In this document: in pieces, positions 16,899 through 24,801 of the stretch | How the letters are laid out: each line of letters begins with the position of its first letter | Position numbering within the stretch: position 1 is the stretch's first letter | DNA from: an uncultured Bacteroidales bacterium | Lineage (GTDB): Bacteria; Bacteroidota; Bacteroidia; Bacteroidales; F082 | DNA length: 40,284 nucleotides | Reading direction: 5' to 3' | NCBI GenBank assembly: GCA_900318465.1 | Contig: ONKQ01000022.1 | Location: 1-40,284, forward strand | Made by a program: the position numbers and the translations under genes | Notes under the pieces: generated by a model | The model's database searches: none | What the model was told of the DNA's origin: nothing | Seen by the model: the letters and a program-made list of their open reading frames with translations, nothing else

Positions 16899-17966
16899 AT
16901 GCAAATATTATCAAACATAAGAAGAAAACGCGTTGAGCAGAATCTTATCAATGGCGTAAGAAAAAACACCCAAAAAATCAACAATACTCGAGACCTTACA
17001 CCTACTCAAAAAAGGGAAATCAAACAATATTGGCGTGATTTGCTTGGCATCGACATTCCTTTGGATTGGCATCGTTATTTTTATAAACGGACAGGTGTTT
17101 TTTCTGTCAAATACATCCCTACAAGTCTGTATTATACAGACATTATTGGCAGAATCAATCAAATGCAATTTGAGAGGGCTTATTCAGACAAGAATCTCAC
17201 CGAATTGTTGTTAAAAGATGTAAAACAGCCGGAAACGGTGTTGAAAAACGTAAACGGTTATTTTTATCACGATGGAAAGAACATCAGCAAAGAAGAAGCC
17301 GCTCGTGTTTGTTGGAACATGGATGACATCATCATTAAGCCATCATTAAAGAGTCATGGTGACGGGGTGAAGAAGTTTGCTTGTGTCAATGGAAAAATAT
17401 CAGTTGAAGGCAAAACCATAGAACAGCTGTTTGATTTGTATGAAAAGGATTTTATCATCCAAAAAGTGGTGCATCAGCACGAAAAAATGAATGAACTGAA
17501 TCCTTCATCGGTCAACACTATTCGGATACTTACTTATCATTCAGGTATGGAAGTGATTGTGCCGTATACCGTTGTCCGTATAGGAAGGAAAGGCTGGGAT
17601 ATCGACAATGAGACCGCTGGTGGTATCAGTACTAAGATTAACGCGGATGGAACCTTATGCAAATATGCCTTTGGCTCGCCGGGGAACGACATGATTGAAA
17701 AAACCGATACAGGTACCGTACTCGAAGGTTTTAAGGTTCCTTCTTTTGATAAAGCCATTGAAAAGGTGAAGCAGTTACATCTTCAGTTGCCTCATTTCAA
17801 CTTGATTGGGTGGGACATCTGCATCGATAATGAGGGCGACCCCGTTCTGATTGAATGGAATGTGTGGCCTGAGTTAAGCCAATCCGCCAACGGACCCGCG
17901 TTTGGTGATTATACGGATAGAATCTTGAAAGAGATTTGGGGAAGAGAAAACACACATCAATACTAA
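16899..17966 (+). CDS. Sugar-transfer-associated ATP-grasp protein, copy 2
   Basis: I place the start at ATG 16899 (355 aa) rather than the upstream in-frame ATG at 16833. The extra 22 residues would be an odd cysteine/leucine-rich stretch, while MQIL onward is echoed in the stub at 14968. The protein is a clear paralogue of the 12635 product, sharing WHRYFYKRTGVFS, DIIIKPS (Lys147), NTIRILTYHSG, IDNETAGG (235-242), LIGWD (Asp306) and VLIEWN (Glu319, Asn321). All expected ATP and metal ligands are present. A CapA-type gene follows after 2 bases, reproducing the copy 1 pair. The acceptor and donor carboxylate are unknown; attachment of an amino acid or opine to a sugar is my inference. Confidence 0.84.
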   Translation: MQILSNIRRKRVEQNLINGVRKNTQKINNTRDLTPTQKREIKQYWRDLLGIDIPLDWHRYFYKRTGVFSVKYIPTSLYYTDIIGRINQMQFERAYSDKNLTELLLKDVKQPETVLKNVNGYFYHDGKNISKEEAARVCWNMDDIIIKPSLKSHGDGVKKFACVNGKISVEGKTIEQLFDLYEKDFIIQKVVHQHEKMNELNPSSVNTIRILTYHSGMEVIVPYTVVRIGRKGWDIDNETAGGISTKINADGTLCKYAFGSPGNDMIEKTDTGTVLEGFKVPSFDKAIEKVKQLHLQLPHFNLIGWDICIDNEGDPVLIEWNVWPELSQSANGPAFGDYTDRILKEIWGRENTHQY

Positions 17967-17968
17967 AA

Positions 17969-19060
17969 ATGATTACGATAGCTGCCGTTGGTGACATCAT
18001 GCCTGGAGGAATTCTTGCGGGTATTGATGATGGCTATGCTTCTAAGGAGGTTTTTGATGTCCTTAACAAAGCGGATATTCGAGTTGGAACCTTGGAAACC
18101 GCGATAGGGGATGAACCGACTTTTTATGAAGAGAAAATGAAGCGTATGGCTGATGTCATTTACGCAAAAGATCATGATGTGGTTAAATTGCAGCAACTCT
18201 CCATCGATATTGTCAGTTTGGCCAACAATCATTTCTTCGACCTTGGACCAAAAGGAGCTGAACATACCATCCAATTGTTGGATGAAATGGGCATAAAACA
18301 TATAGGTGCCGGAAAGAATCTTGAAGAAGCGCAGAGGCCGGTTGTTGAAACCATCAATGGAAAGAAAGTGACGTTCTTGGCGTTTTGCGACTGGCGGAAC
18401 GAAACTGTTGGTTGGTGTCCATTTGCATCGGAGGAAAGTGCTGGGGTAAATCCCATGAATGATGATTATGTGGTTAAGGAGATAAAAAAATATAAGAGTC
18501 AAAGCGATTATGTCGTGGTTATGCCCCATTGGGGGATAGAGCATACATGGACAACAACGAACCATGTTTATTCCCTGGCGAAGACAATGATAAAGGCTGG
18601 AGCTGATTTGATACTGGGCAGCCATCCTCACCGTGTCCAGCCAATTGTGAACTGCAAAAATGCTTCAGTTGCTTACAGTATGGGTAATTTTCTATTTCCT
18701 GATAGATTGATTACCAAACCTCGTTCTACGTACTATTCAGAAACACCCATTGATTTATCAAGCTTGCCTGTCACAGATGCCTATCCGTATGTGGAGCAGA
18801 TTACATACAAAAAATGGAAACCTTTGGCAAGGGTGGGAATGATTGTAAACACTGAGCTGTCAGAAAACACAGTGAATTCAAGTTATAAGTTGACTTTGAT
18901 GGGGGAGGATGGAGTATTAACTCTTTTGGATGATACGAAAAAGACAGACCAAATTTTAAAGAGACGCGGAAAGCTTTTGAGAATGAATACATATCCCGTA
19001 TTTTATCTAATTGAAAGATATTGGATTGCCGTGTTGAGAAAAATTGGATTAAAAGTTTAA
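17969..19060 (+). CDS. CapA-type metallophosphatase-like protein, copy 2
   Basis: Start set at ATG 17969 (363 aa): it lies 2 bases after the ATP-grasp stop and gives MITIAAVGDIMPGG, the normal CapA start, whereas an upstream in-frame ATG at 17936 would add 11 residues inside the previous gene. Metal-binding motifs are intact: VGDI (Asp9), TLET (Glu43), NNHFFD (Asn86/Asn87/His88/Asp91), PHWGIE, GSHPHRVQP and YSMGNFLF. This copy is closer to typical CapA/PgsA proteins than copy 1, for instance in the complete GSHPHRVQP. No signal peptide is seen. It forms the second ATP-grasp/CapA pair. The 74 bases after it contain nothing recognisable. Confidence 0.87.
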   Translation: MITIAAVGDIMPGGILAGIDDGYASKEVFDVLNKADIRVGTLETAIGDEPTFYEEKMKRMADVIYAKDHDVVKLQQLSIDIVSLANNHFFDLGPKGAEHTIQLLDEMGIKHIGAGKNLEEAQRPVVETINGKKVTFLAFCDWRNETVGWCPFASEESAGVNPMNDDYVVKEIKKYKSQSDYVVVMPHWGIEHTWTTTNHVYSLAKTMIKAGADLILGSHPHRVQPIVNCKNASVAYSMGNFLFPDRLITKPRSTYYSETPIDLSSLPVTDAYPYVEQITYKKWKPLARVGMIVNTELSENTVNSSYKLTLMGEDGVLTLLDDTKKTDQILKRRGKLLRMNTYPVFYLIERYWIAVLRKIGLKV

Positions 19061-19134
19061 ATATGAAACATCCTTTTAACTGACGCAAGTGAGTAGACCA
19101 TAGTTGTTGATTAGAACTATTAGCACACGAAATT

Positions 19135-20262
19135 ATGATTAATAAATTTACGGCTTTTTTTAATAGGATTTTAAAAGTCCTTATCAACTGGTTTATTATA
19201 AAACCGTTGAGATTGATTTATTTGTTTAGACACAAGGAACTTTATGTTCACAAGTCATACTTTCCTGAGCTAGCTGACAAAAGAAAATCTTCTGTGCGGA
19301 TTTTCTTTGAACAGATTGGGAATATATTTAAATATAATTGCTACGACTTGTTTTATTTCCCTTATGGATGTGATGTGAAGACAAAAAAAGAGTGTAAAAA
19401 ATACATCAATTACCAATTCTTCAATATTAAAAGGGATTCTCTCAATTTTTCTGATAAGGTGAATTGCGCTTGTATATTGCGCGATAAGATACTCTTTAAT
19501 ATTTTTGCGAATGGAATAGGCATAAGCACTCCCAAAAATGTACTTTATGTTTCCAATGGGAAGTTGTATGATTTTGAGACCAAGCAAGAAGTTTTTGCCA
19601 ACCAATTGGTTCAATATAGTGGCAATGCCTTGTTCTGCAAATTGGTGGATGGCGAATGCGGTAAAGGGGTTTTCAAATTGGAATATGAGAACGGCAAGTT
19701 CTATATTGACGGAGTTGAACACCCTGTTGACGAGGTCTATCAAAAATTGACAAGTGGTCGGTATTTGGCTCAAGAAGTGATACATCAACACGCATTGATG
19801 GCATCGTTACATCCCCAATCAGTTAATTCAATGCGTATTGTCACTGTTAAAAGCGTCAAAGACGGGATTATTAGAGTCTGGCCGTCCATATTTCGTATGG
19901 GTACTGGTAACAGTGTCGTGGATAATACTTCCCAGGGTGGCGTTTATACAGGCATTGATTTTACCACAGGAAAACTGAAAGAAACCGGTTTCTACAAACC
20001 TCAGTTTGGCTTGAAGACCGATCGACATCCAGATAGTGGTATCATTTTCAAGGAATTTGAGATACCATACCTGAAAGAAGTCCAAGAACAAGCCATTTAT
20101 TTCCATTCCATGCTTCCTGGATTGCAATCCGTAGGTTGGGATATTGCCATAGGTGAAAAAGGTCCAGTGTTTATTGAAGGAAACGACAATTGGGAAATCA
20201 ACGGACCGCAAATATGCAACGGTGGTCTGAAGGATTTGTTTGAAGAGCAAATGTATAAATAA
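19135..20262 (+). CDS. Sugar-transfer-associated ATP-grasp protein, copy 3
   Basis: This 375-residue protein is a more distant member of the same ATP-grasp group. The N-terminus has a short hydrophobic/basic stretch (FNRILKVLINWFIIKPLRLI) that could associate with the membrane. The core shows FCKLVDGECGKGVF (glycine-rich nucleotide loop), NSMRIVTV, VVDNTSQGG (Asp263, Asn264), RHPDSG, SVGWDIAIG (Asp336) and VFIEGND (Glu348, Asn350). These match the family signature better than copies 1 and 2 do. It has no CapA partner; instead the carboxyethyl-amino-acid synthase gene begins 8 bases downstream. It is therefore a candidate for the enzyme that uses the product of that synthase. Confidence 0.85.
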   Translation: MINKFTAFFNRILKVLINWFIIKPLRLIYLFRHKELYVHKSYFPELADKRKSSVRIFFEQIGNIFKYNCYDLFYFPYGCDVKTKKECKKYINYQFFNIKRDSLNFSDKVNCACILRDKILFNIFANGIGISTPKNVLYVSNGKLYDFETKQEVFANQLVQYSGNALFCKLVDGECGKGVFKLEYENGKFYIDGVEHPVDEVYQKLTSGRYLAQEVIHQHALMASLHPQSVNSMRIVTVKSVKDGIIRVWPSIFRMGTGNSVVDNTSQGGVYTGIDFTTGKLKETGFYKPQFGLKTDRHPDSGIIFKEFEIPYLKEVQEQAIYFHSMLPGLQSVGWDIAIGEKGPVFIEGNDNWEINGPQICNGGLKDLFEEQMYK

Positions 20263-20270
20263 ATAATATT

Positions 20271-21206
20271 ATGAAATTAGGATTTATCAAGCCCACCTAC
20301 CCGGGCGAAAAAAGAGTGGCGTTGTTGCCAGAACACATTACTCCCGACTTTGAAAACGAGCTAATCATCGAAACAGGCTATGGCTCAAATTTAGGCATTG
20401 ATGATGCCGAATACGTGGCCAAGGGTTGTACGATAGATACTCGGGCTAACGTCTTTCTGAAATGTGACACTGTTTTTTGCTTGAAATTGATTCAACCCGA
20501 AGATTATGATTCACTTCGCAACGGACAGATGATTATCGGTTGGACCCATCCTACAGGATCAGGTACAAAATTCTATCAGAATGTGGCCTGTAAAAAAGGT
20601 CTATACATTATTGACCTTGATAATATATACCCTACAGCTCATATTGGCGACAAGCATATCCCTGTTCCGTTTATTAGGAAAAACTTTGTGTGGAAGAATA
20701 GTTTCTATGCAGGTGTGGCCAGTGTGCAACATGCTCTTTTGTATTTTGGTCTTTATCCGGATTCTGAAACGAAAGTGGCAGTGTTGGCAAGTGGAAGTTG
20801 CTCACAGGGCGCTTACAGTTACATTTCAAAGTACAATGCCGATGTTCGTATGTTCTATCGCAAAACCATGAATGAGTTTTATGAGACCATTGGTGAATAT
20901 GATGTGATTATCAATGGAATTGAAGTTGATAACACGGTAGCTCACATTATCACCAAAGATGATTTGAAACGAGTGAAGAAAGGGTGTCTTATCATTGACT
21001 CCGCAGCTGATGCAGGTAACGCCATCGAAGGAACAAGATACATGTCAATTGCCGAACCAATGTATGAAGAAGACGGTCTTTTCTTCTACGAGGTAAACAA
21101 CGCGCCTTCGTTGCTTTATCGCCGCACCAGCTTTGAAATCAGCAAATCATTCTCAGAATGGGTTTATAAAAAGGATGTGAAACGTTTCTGGCAATTATTT
21201 GAATAA
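20271..21206 (+). CDS. ceo: N5-(carboxyethyl)ornithine synthase-like enzyme
   Basis: The 311-residue protein closely resembles the Lactococcus N5-(1-carboxyethyl)ornithine synthase (about 313 aa), which reductively condenses pyruvate with the side-chain amine of ornithine, and also lysine, using NADPH. Visible features: GEKRVALLP (12-20), CLKLIQPEDY (Lys72), IGWTHPTGSG (His93), a Rossmann strand with SGSCSQGA, RMFYRKTMNEFYE, and IDSAADAGNAIEGT. The fold is that of alanine dehydrogenase/PNT. The first glycine of the usual GxGxxxxG loop is Ala, which may affect cofactor preference. The gene sits between two ATP-grasp genes (8-base gap upstream, one-base overlap downstream), which suggests the product is ligated to something. 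Alanine or saccharopine dehydrogenase activity is less likely given length and motifs. Confidence 0.83.
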   Translation: MKLGFIKPTYPGEKRVALLPEHITPDFENELIIETGYGSNLGIDDAEYVAKGCTIDTRANVFLKCDTVFCLKLIQPEDYDSLRNGQMIIGWTHPTGSGTKFYQNVACKKGLYIIDLDNIYPTAHIGDKHIPVPFIRKNFVWKNSFYAGVASVQHALLYFGLYPDSETKVAVLASGSCSQGAYSYISKYNADVRMFYRKTMNEFYETIGEYDVIINGIEVDNTVAHIITKDDLKRVKKGCLIIDSAADAGNAIEGTRYMSIAEPMYEEDGLFFYEVNNAPSLLYRRTSFEISKSFSEWVYKKDVKRFWQLFE

Positions 21207-22222
21207 TGAAAATAGGTGTATTTAATTCATTTGATGGTATTCATGAAAAGGTCGTTGCAGCTTGCAAGGATCTTGGTGTTGATTATGAAGTAGTTGACAT
21301 CTTGTCGGCGAATTGGATCCAGAATGTTAAGGATTCTGATGCAGATGGCTTCTTTTGCCCATCAAATTACCAGTCGCAAGAAAAAAAGTCAATTCTAGAT
21401 GAAAGATACTATTTCGTTTCACAGTTGATGAAACGCCCAATCTACCCTGATTTCCTTGGTGGATTTATCCATGAGAGTAAAAGAAACATGGCTGCATGGC
21501 TCGAATTGTATGGATTCCCCCATCCAAAGACCCGTGTGTTTACCAATAAGCATGAGGCGTTGGAATACGTGGAACATTGTTCCTATCCTTTTGTTACTAA
21601 GGCCAATGTGGGATCTGCGGCCACAAAGGTTATTATCATTAAATCAAAAAGAAAGGCCAAGCGCATGATAAGGAAGTGCTTTACTTGGTTTGATGGTAGA
21701 AATGCGCTGTATAATATTCCATTTCATGCTTTCTATTATAAGGCAAAACTCAAAGGACTTCCTTTTAAGGATCGTCGAAACCCACAAAAGGATTACTTTA
21801 TAGCTCAGGATTTTGTTACAAATGTTCAGCACGAGTGGCGCATTTTGAAAGTGGGAGATTCGTATTTTGGCCATCAAAAGTTGTTGAAAGGTGAGTTCGC
21901 GAGTGGTTCGGGTTTGGTTGGATGGGTGGCTCCTCCTAAGGAATTATTGCTTATGGTAAAAGAGTTATGTGAGATTGGAGGTTTCCCCTGCATGGATGTT
22001 GATATTTTTGAGAATGACAAAGGCGAATACTATATCAATGAGCTTCAATCATTTTTTGGTTCCTATCTGGATTATCAAATGAAAATTGATGATGTACCAG
22101 GTAGATATGTCTATAAAAACGGAGAGTTCGTTTTTGAGAAAGGTGAGTTTAACACATTTGGATCTAATAGACTGAAAATTGAGCATTTTATTCAAATGCT
22201 TGAGTCTGGTGAAATAAGATAA
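21206..22222 (+). CDS. ATP-grasp ligase, RimK/D-Ala-D-Ala-ligase-like
   Basis: This 338-residue protein is not of the sugar-transfer-associated type but has a standard ATP-grasp outline. It has an N-terminal alpha/beta domain (MKIGVFNSFDGIHEKVV), the nucleotide lysine in FVTKANVGSAATKVII (Lys132), an EWRILKVGD strand and a C-terminal metal site with MDVDIF (Asp264, Asp266) and YYINELQS (Asn278, Glu279). Such enzymes form amide bonds between a carboxylate and an amine. Its start overlaps the stop of the carboxyethyl-ornithine synthase gene (TAATG), so the two are almost certainly translated together. The obvious hypothesis is that it couples the carboxyethyl amino acid to a uronic acid or another amino acid. 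A Wzy-like gene follows 15 bases later. Confidence 0.8.
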   Translation: MKIGVFNSFDGIHEKVVAACKDLGVDYEVVDILSANWIQNVKDSDADGFFCPSNYQSQEKKSILDERYYFVSQLMKRPIYPDFLGGFIHESKRNMAAWLELYGFPHPKTRVFTNKHEALEYVEHCSYPFVTKANVGSAATKVIIIKSKRKAKRMIRKCFTWFDGRNALYNIPFHAFYYKAKLKGLPFKDRRNPQKDYFIAQDFVTNVQHEWRILKVGDSYFGHQKLLKGEFASGSGLVGWVAPPKELLLMVKELCEIGGFPCMDVDIFENDKGEYYINELQSFFGSYLDYQMKIDDVPGRYVYKNGEFVFEKGEFNTFGSNRLKIEHFIQMLESGEIR

Positions 22223-22237
22223 TAGAAACTTACATAA

Positions 22238-23344
22238 ATGACAACAACATTAGGGCAGTTTTGGTTCAACTTAATTCTGTTGAATGCCTGTATTTTATTG
22301 AGTTTTCTTCATGCAAGAAAAGAAAAAATAAACAAATTAAGTTGGTGGCTTATGCTCTTTTTTTGCGTGTTTGCATATTGGGACATAGACTATTTTGGCC
22401 TCTATGGTGATTTTTTAATTATGAATAGGGGAGGAGCGCATCGAGATGTTATTTATCCGTGGCTTGTGAAAATCTCTTTCGGGTCATATACTCTTTTTAG
22501 ATTTTATATTTGGGGAATTGCGGAATTGTTGTTCTATAAAGCCGTAAAACTCTTAGGATTAGACCGCAATCTGACTATTTATGTCATGATAATGAATTTC
22601 ATGCTACTCTTTTCATACGCACGTGCCTCTTTAGGAATGAGTTTTTATTTCTATGGGATTACCTGTTTTGCCATGTCAAAAAGTAAAGGAAAAGGTGTTT
22701 TGGTTATGCTGCTCTGTTTTTTGTTCTCATACTTTAGCCATAGAAGCATGTTGATCCTCATAGCTTTGACTCCTTTGTTCTTCGTCAAATTAAATACTAG
22801 AAGGTTGATATTGTTTGGTATTGTCTTTTTTGCGGCGCTCATTCCTCTGTCAAGATATATTTTGCTTTCTTCGGCTTCCGGTGATGCTCTGGTAGGTGGT
22901 GATGAATTCAGCGAATTCAATGCTGCAGCTCAACAATATGCAAATTATGATGAGAGCTATCTTAGGGAAGACAACTGGAAATTCACTCTTATTAAGAGGT
23001 TGAGGAATTTATCTGTGATTGTAGGTGTTGTATTATCTGCTTTTATAATTTTGCGCAAAAAAAACAAGATATTTGTTGATGCTTATATGAATCGGCTGCT
23101 GATGTTATCTATTGGGATTGTTCTTGTTGCGATTACGTTTCTCATCCAGACTTCATCGTATGGAAGTGAGATTATCGGCTATCGTATTCTCTATATGGCG
23201 GGTATTCCTGTGGTGTTGATGTTGTCTTATCTTTATGAAAACGGCTTGTGTTCTTGGAAAACGCTTCATTGGGCATTCCTCCCATCCATATTGTTCCAAG
23301 AAGGCTTTATTATAGGAAAAATCATTAGTCTTGGAATTTTTTAG
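22238..23344 (+). CDS. EpsG-family / Wzy-type polysaccharide polymerase
   Basis: A 368-residue integral membrane protein with about 10 hydrophobic segments and the EpsG-type outline. It has a short N-terminal helix pair, a periplasmic stretch with YFGLYGDFLIMNRGGAHRD, then a SFGSYTLFRFY segment and several helices, including FLFSYFSHRSMLILIA. EpsG/Wzy proteins join lipid-linked repeat units in the periplasm. The combination with the Wzx flippase at 11129 supports this role, and there is only one such candidate. An O-antigen ligase function is less likely because the typical ligase loop is not evident. The AT-rich sequence matches the rest of the centre. Confidence 0.8.
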   Translation: MTTTLGQFWFNLILLNACILLSFLHARKEKINKLSWWLMLFFCVFAYWDIDYFGLYGDFLIMNRGGAHRDVIYPWLVKISFGSYTLFRFYIWGIAELLFYKAVKLLGLDRNLTIYVMIMNFMLLFSYARASLGMSFYFYGITCFAMSKSKGKGVLVMLLCFLFSYFSHRSMLILIALTPLFFVKLNTRRLILFGIVFFAALIPLSRYILLSSASGDALVGGDEFSEFNAAAQQYANYDESYLREDNWKFTLIKRLRNLSVIVGVVLSAFIILRKKNKIFVDAYMNRLLMLSIGIVLVAITFLIQTSSYGSEIIGYRILYMAGIPVVLMLSYLYENGLCSWKTLHWAFLPSILFQEGFIIGKIISLGIF

Positions 23345-23365
23345 TTTTATAAATGTAAAGCTAAC

Positions 23366-24319
23366 ATGAAAGTACTCCATATTACAGCAAATTACCCAAC
23401 GCAAGAACATCCTGTGTTTGGAATTTTTGTCAAAGAACAGATTGAGTCGCTCCAAAAGATTGGTGTGGATTGTACTGTCTATTTCAGTAACGGAAAAGAA
23501 GCTGGTGGGATGAAAGCTCACCGTGCTTCAATTCAGAATGTGCGGAAATTGTTACGAGATAACAATTATGATGTCATTCATTGTCATCATTCCATCAGTG
23601 GTTTAATCTTGCTCCTGTCGGGAGGTGCTTTCCGCAATAAATGTGTAGTATCTTATCAGAATGATCCTACAAGAGAGTTTGGTGGAAAGTGGCTTTTCCG
23701 ATTACTTTATCCTTTTTTTAATAAGATTATCATTAAGAATACATCTCCCTATTTAAAGAAAAAGAAGGTCGTTTATTTGCCGAACGGAACCAATTCCGTT
23801 TTTTTTAAACCAATGGATAAAAAGGAGTGCAAGACTAAACTCGGATGGGATAATGACAAATATTACATCCTCTATATGGACTCAAATGTTGGGACACGGA
23901 CACAAAAAAGGCATGACCGTTATCTGGAGGTTTTGGATTTGTTGAAAAAAGACTTTGATAATGTTGTTTCTGTTGAGCTGACCAATACTCCCCGTGAGCA
24001 AATCCCCACATATATGAATGCTTGCGACTTGCATCTCTTGACTTCAGACTTTGAAGGTTCTCCGAATTCGGTAAAGGAATGTCTGTGTTGCAATACTCCC
24101 GTAGTTTCCACGGATGTAGGCAATGTGAAGGATATGATTGGAGATATCCCAGGATGCTTTGTGACAAAAGAAAAGGATTCAAAAGAGTTAGCCGAATGTG
24201 TAGCCAAAGCGTTGAAATCAAATGATACGTTTAACGGAAGGGAGATGTTTCTTGCAAAAGGGTATGGTATTGAAAGAGTGGCCGAAAAATTGTTAAATTT
24301 ATATCAATCAATAACATAG
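23366..24319 (+). CDS. Glycosyltransferase, GT4-like (GT-B fold)
   Basis: The 317-residue protein begins MKVLHITANYPTQEHPVFG, a standard GT4 start, and has IHCHHSISGLIL in the acceptor half. The C-terminal half carries LTSDFEGSPNSVKECLCCNT, with the E-x7-E donor-site motif, followed by PVVSTDVGNVKDMI. GT4 enzymes are retaining transferases using nucleotide sugars. It is somewhat short for the family but no domain seems missing. It is one of only two unambiguous glycosyltransferases in the locus besides the initiating enzyme. The sugar transferred cannot be deduced; a uronic acid or deoxysugar is plausible from the operon content. Confidence 0.9.
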   Translation: MKVLHITANYPTQEHPVFGIFVKEQIESLQKIGVDCTVYFSNGKEAGGMKAHRASIQNVRKLLRDNNYDVIHCHHSISGLILLLSGGAFRNKCVVSYQNDPTREFGGKWLFRLLYPFFNKIIIKNTSPYLKKKKVVYLPNGTNSVFFKPMDKKECKTKLGWDNDKYYILYMDSNVGTRTQKRHDRYLEVLDLLKKDFDNVVSVELTNTPREQIPTYMNACDLHLLTSDFEGSPNSVKECLCCNTPVVSTDVGNVKDMIGDIPGCFVTKEKDSKELAECVAKALKSNDTFNGREMFLAKGYGIERVAEKLLNLYQSIT

Positions 24320-24323
24320 TGGT

Positions 24324-24785
24324 ATGAATTCTCTAATACTAAGGTCAAAGTTAGCCAAATTTATTCGTTCGTTTAGGATGGGTATCCTGCATCTCTATGG
24401 GTATAAAAACATTGATAGTAATGTGATTATTGAATCAGGGATCAAGTTGGACAAGTTGAACAAGAAAGGCATACATATCGGTTCTGGATGTTTAATTGCT
24501 TCAGGGACGACAATTCTTGCCCATGAACATATATTTGTAAAACCAGATGGTAGCTATTATTTTAAGGATACTTTTATCGGCAATAATTGTTTTGTAGGTG
24601 TGAATTCTTTGATTTGTCCAGGTGTACACATTGGTAATCAGGTGGTTATAGGGGGTGGTAGCGTTGTGACAAAGGATATCCCAGACCATTGCATAGCGGC
24701 GGGTGTTCCTGCTAAGGTAATTAAATCTGGAATTCAAATGAACAATCATGCAAGACTTGAAGGAGAGTTTAGATATAAGGAATAA
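24324..24785 (+). CDS. Left-handed beta-helix (hexapeptide) acyltransferase
   Basis: The 153-residue protein has hexapeptide repeats typical of acetyltransferases of the WcaF/NodL/serine acetyltransferase group: IHIGSGCLIASGTTI, TFIGNNCFVGVNSLI, and VHIGNQVVIGGGSVVTKDIP, closing with AAGVPAKVIK. Residue His in ILAHEH is a candidate catalytic histidine. It most likely O- or N-acetylates a sugar of the repeat unit, using acetyl-CoA. It starts 4 bases after the GT4 gene. A role in polysaccharide acetylation is inferred from family and context. Confidence 0.85.
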   Translation: MNSLILRSKLAKFIRSFRMGILHLYGYKNIDSNVIIESGIKLDKLNKKGIHIGSGCLIASGTTILAHEHIFVKPDGSYYFKDTFIGNNCFVGVNSLICPGVHIGNQVVIGGGSVVTKDIPDHCIAAGVPAKVIKSGIQMNNHARLEGEFRYKE

Positions 24786-24801
24786 AAACACCATAATAAT
24801 A

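Noticed and set aside
17963-18631. 222-codon frame on the minus strand
   Set aside because: Antisense to CapA copy 2; translation rich in His/Cys/Phe without domain-like pattern.
12635-19060. Poly-gamma-glutamate capsule synthesis, suggested by the two CapA-type genes
   Set aside because: No CapB-type amide ligase or CapC membrane protein is present; the ATP-grasp partners belong to another family.
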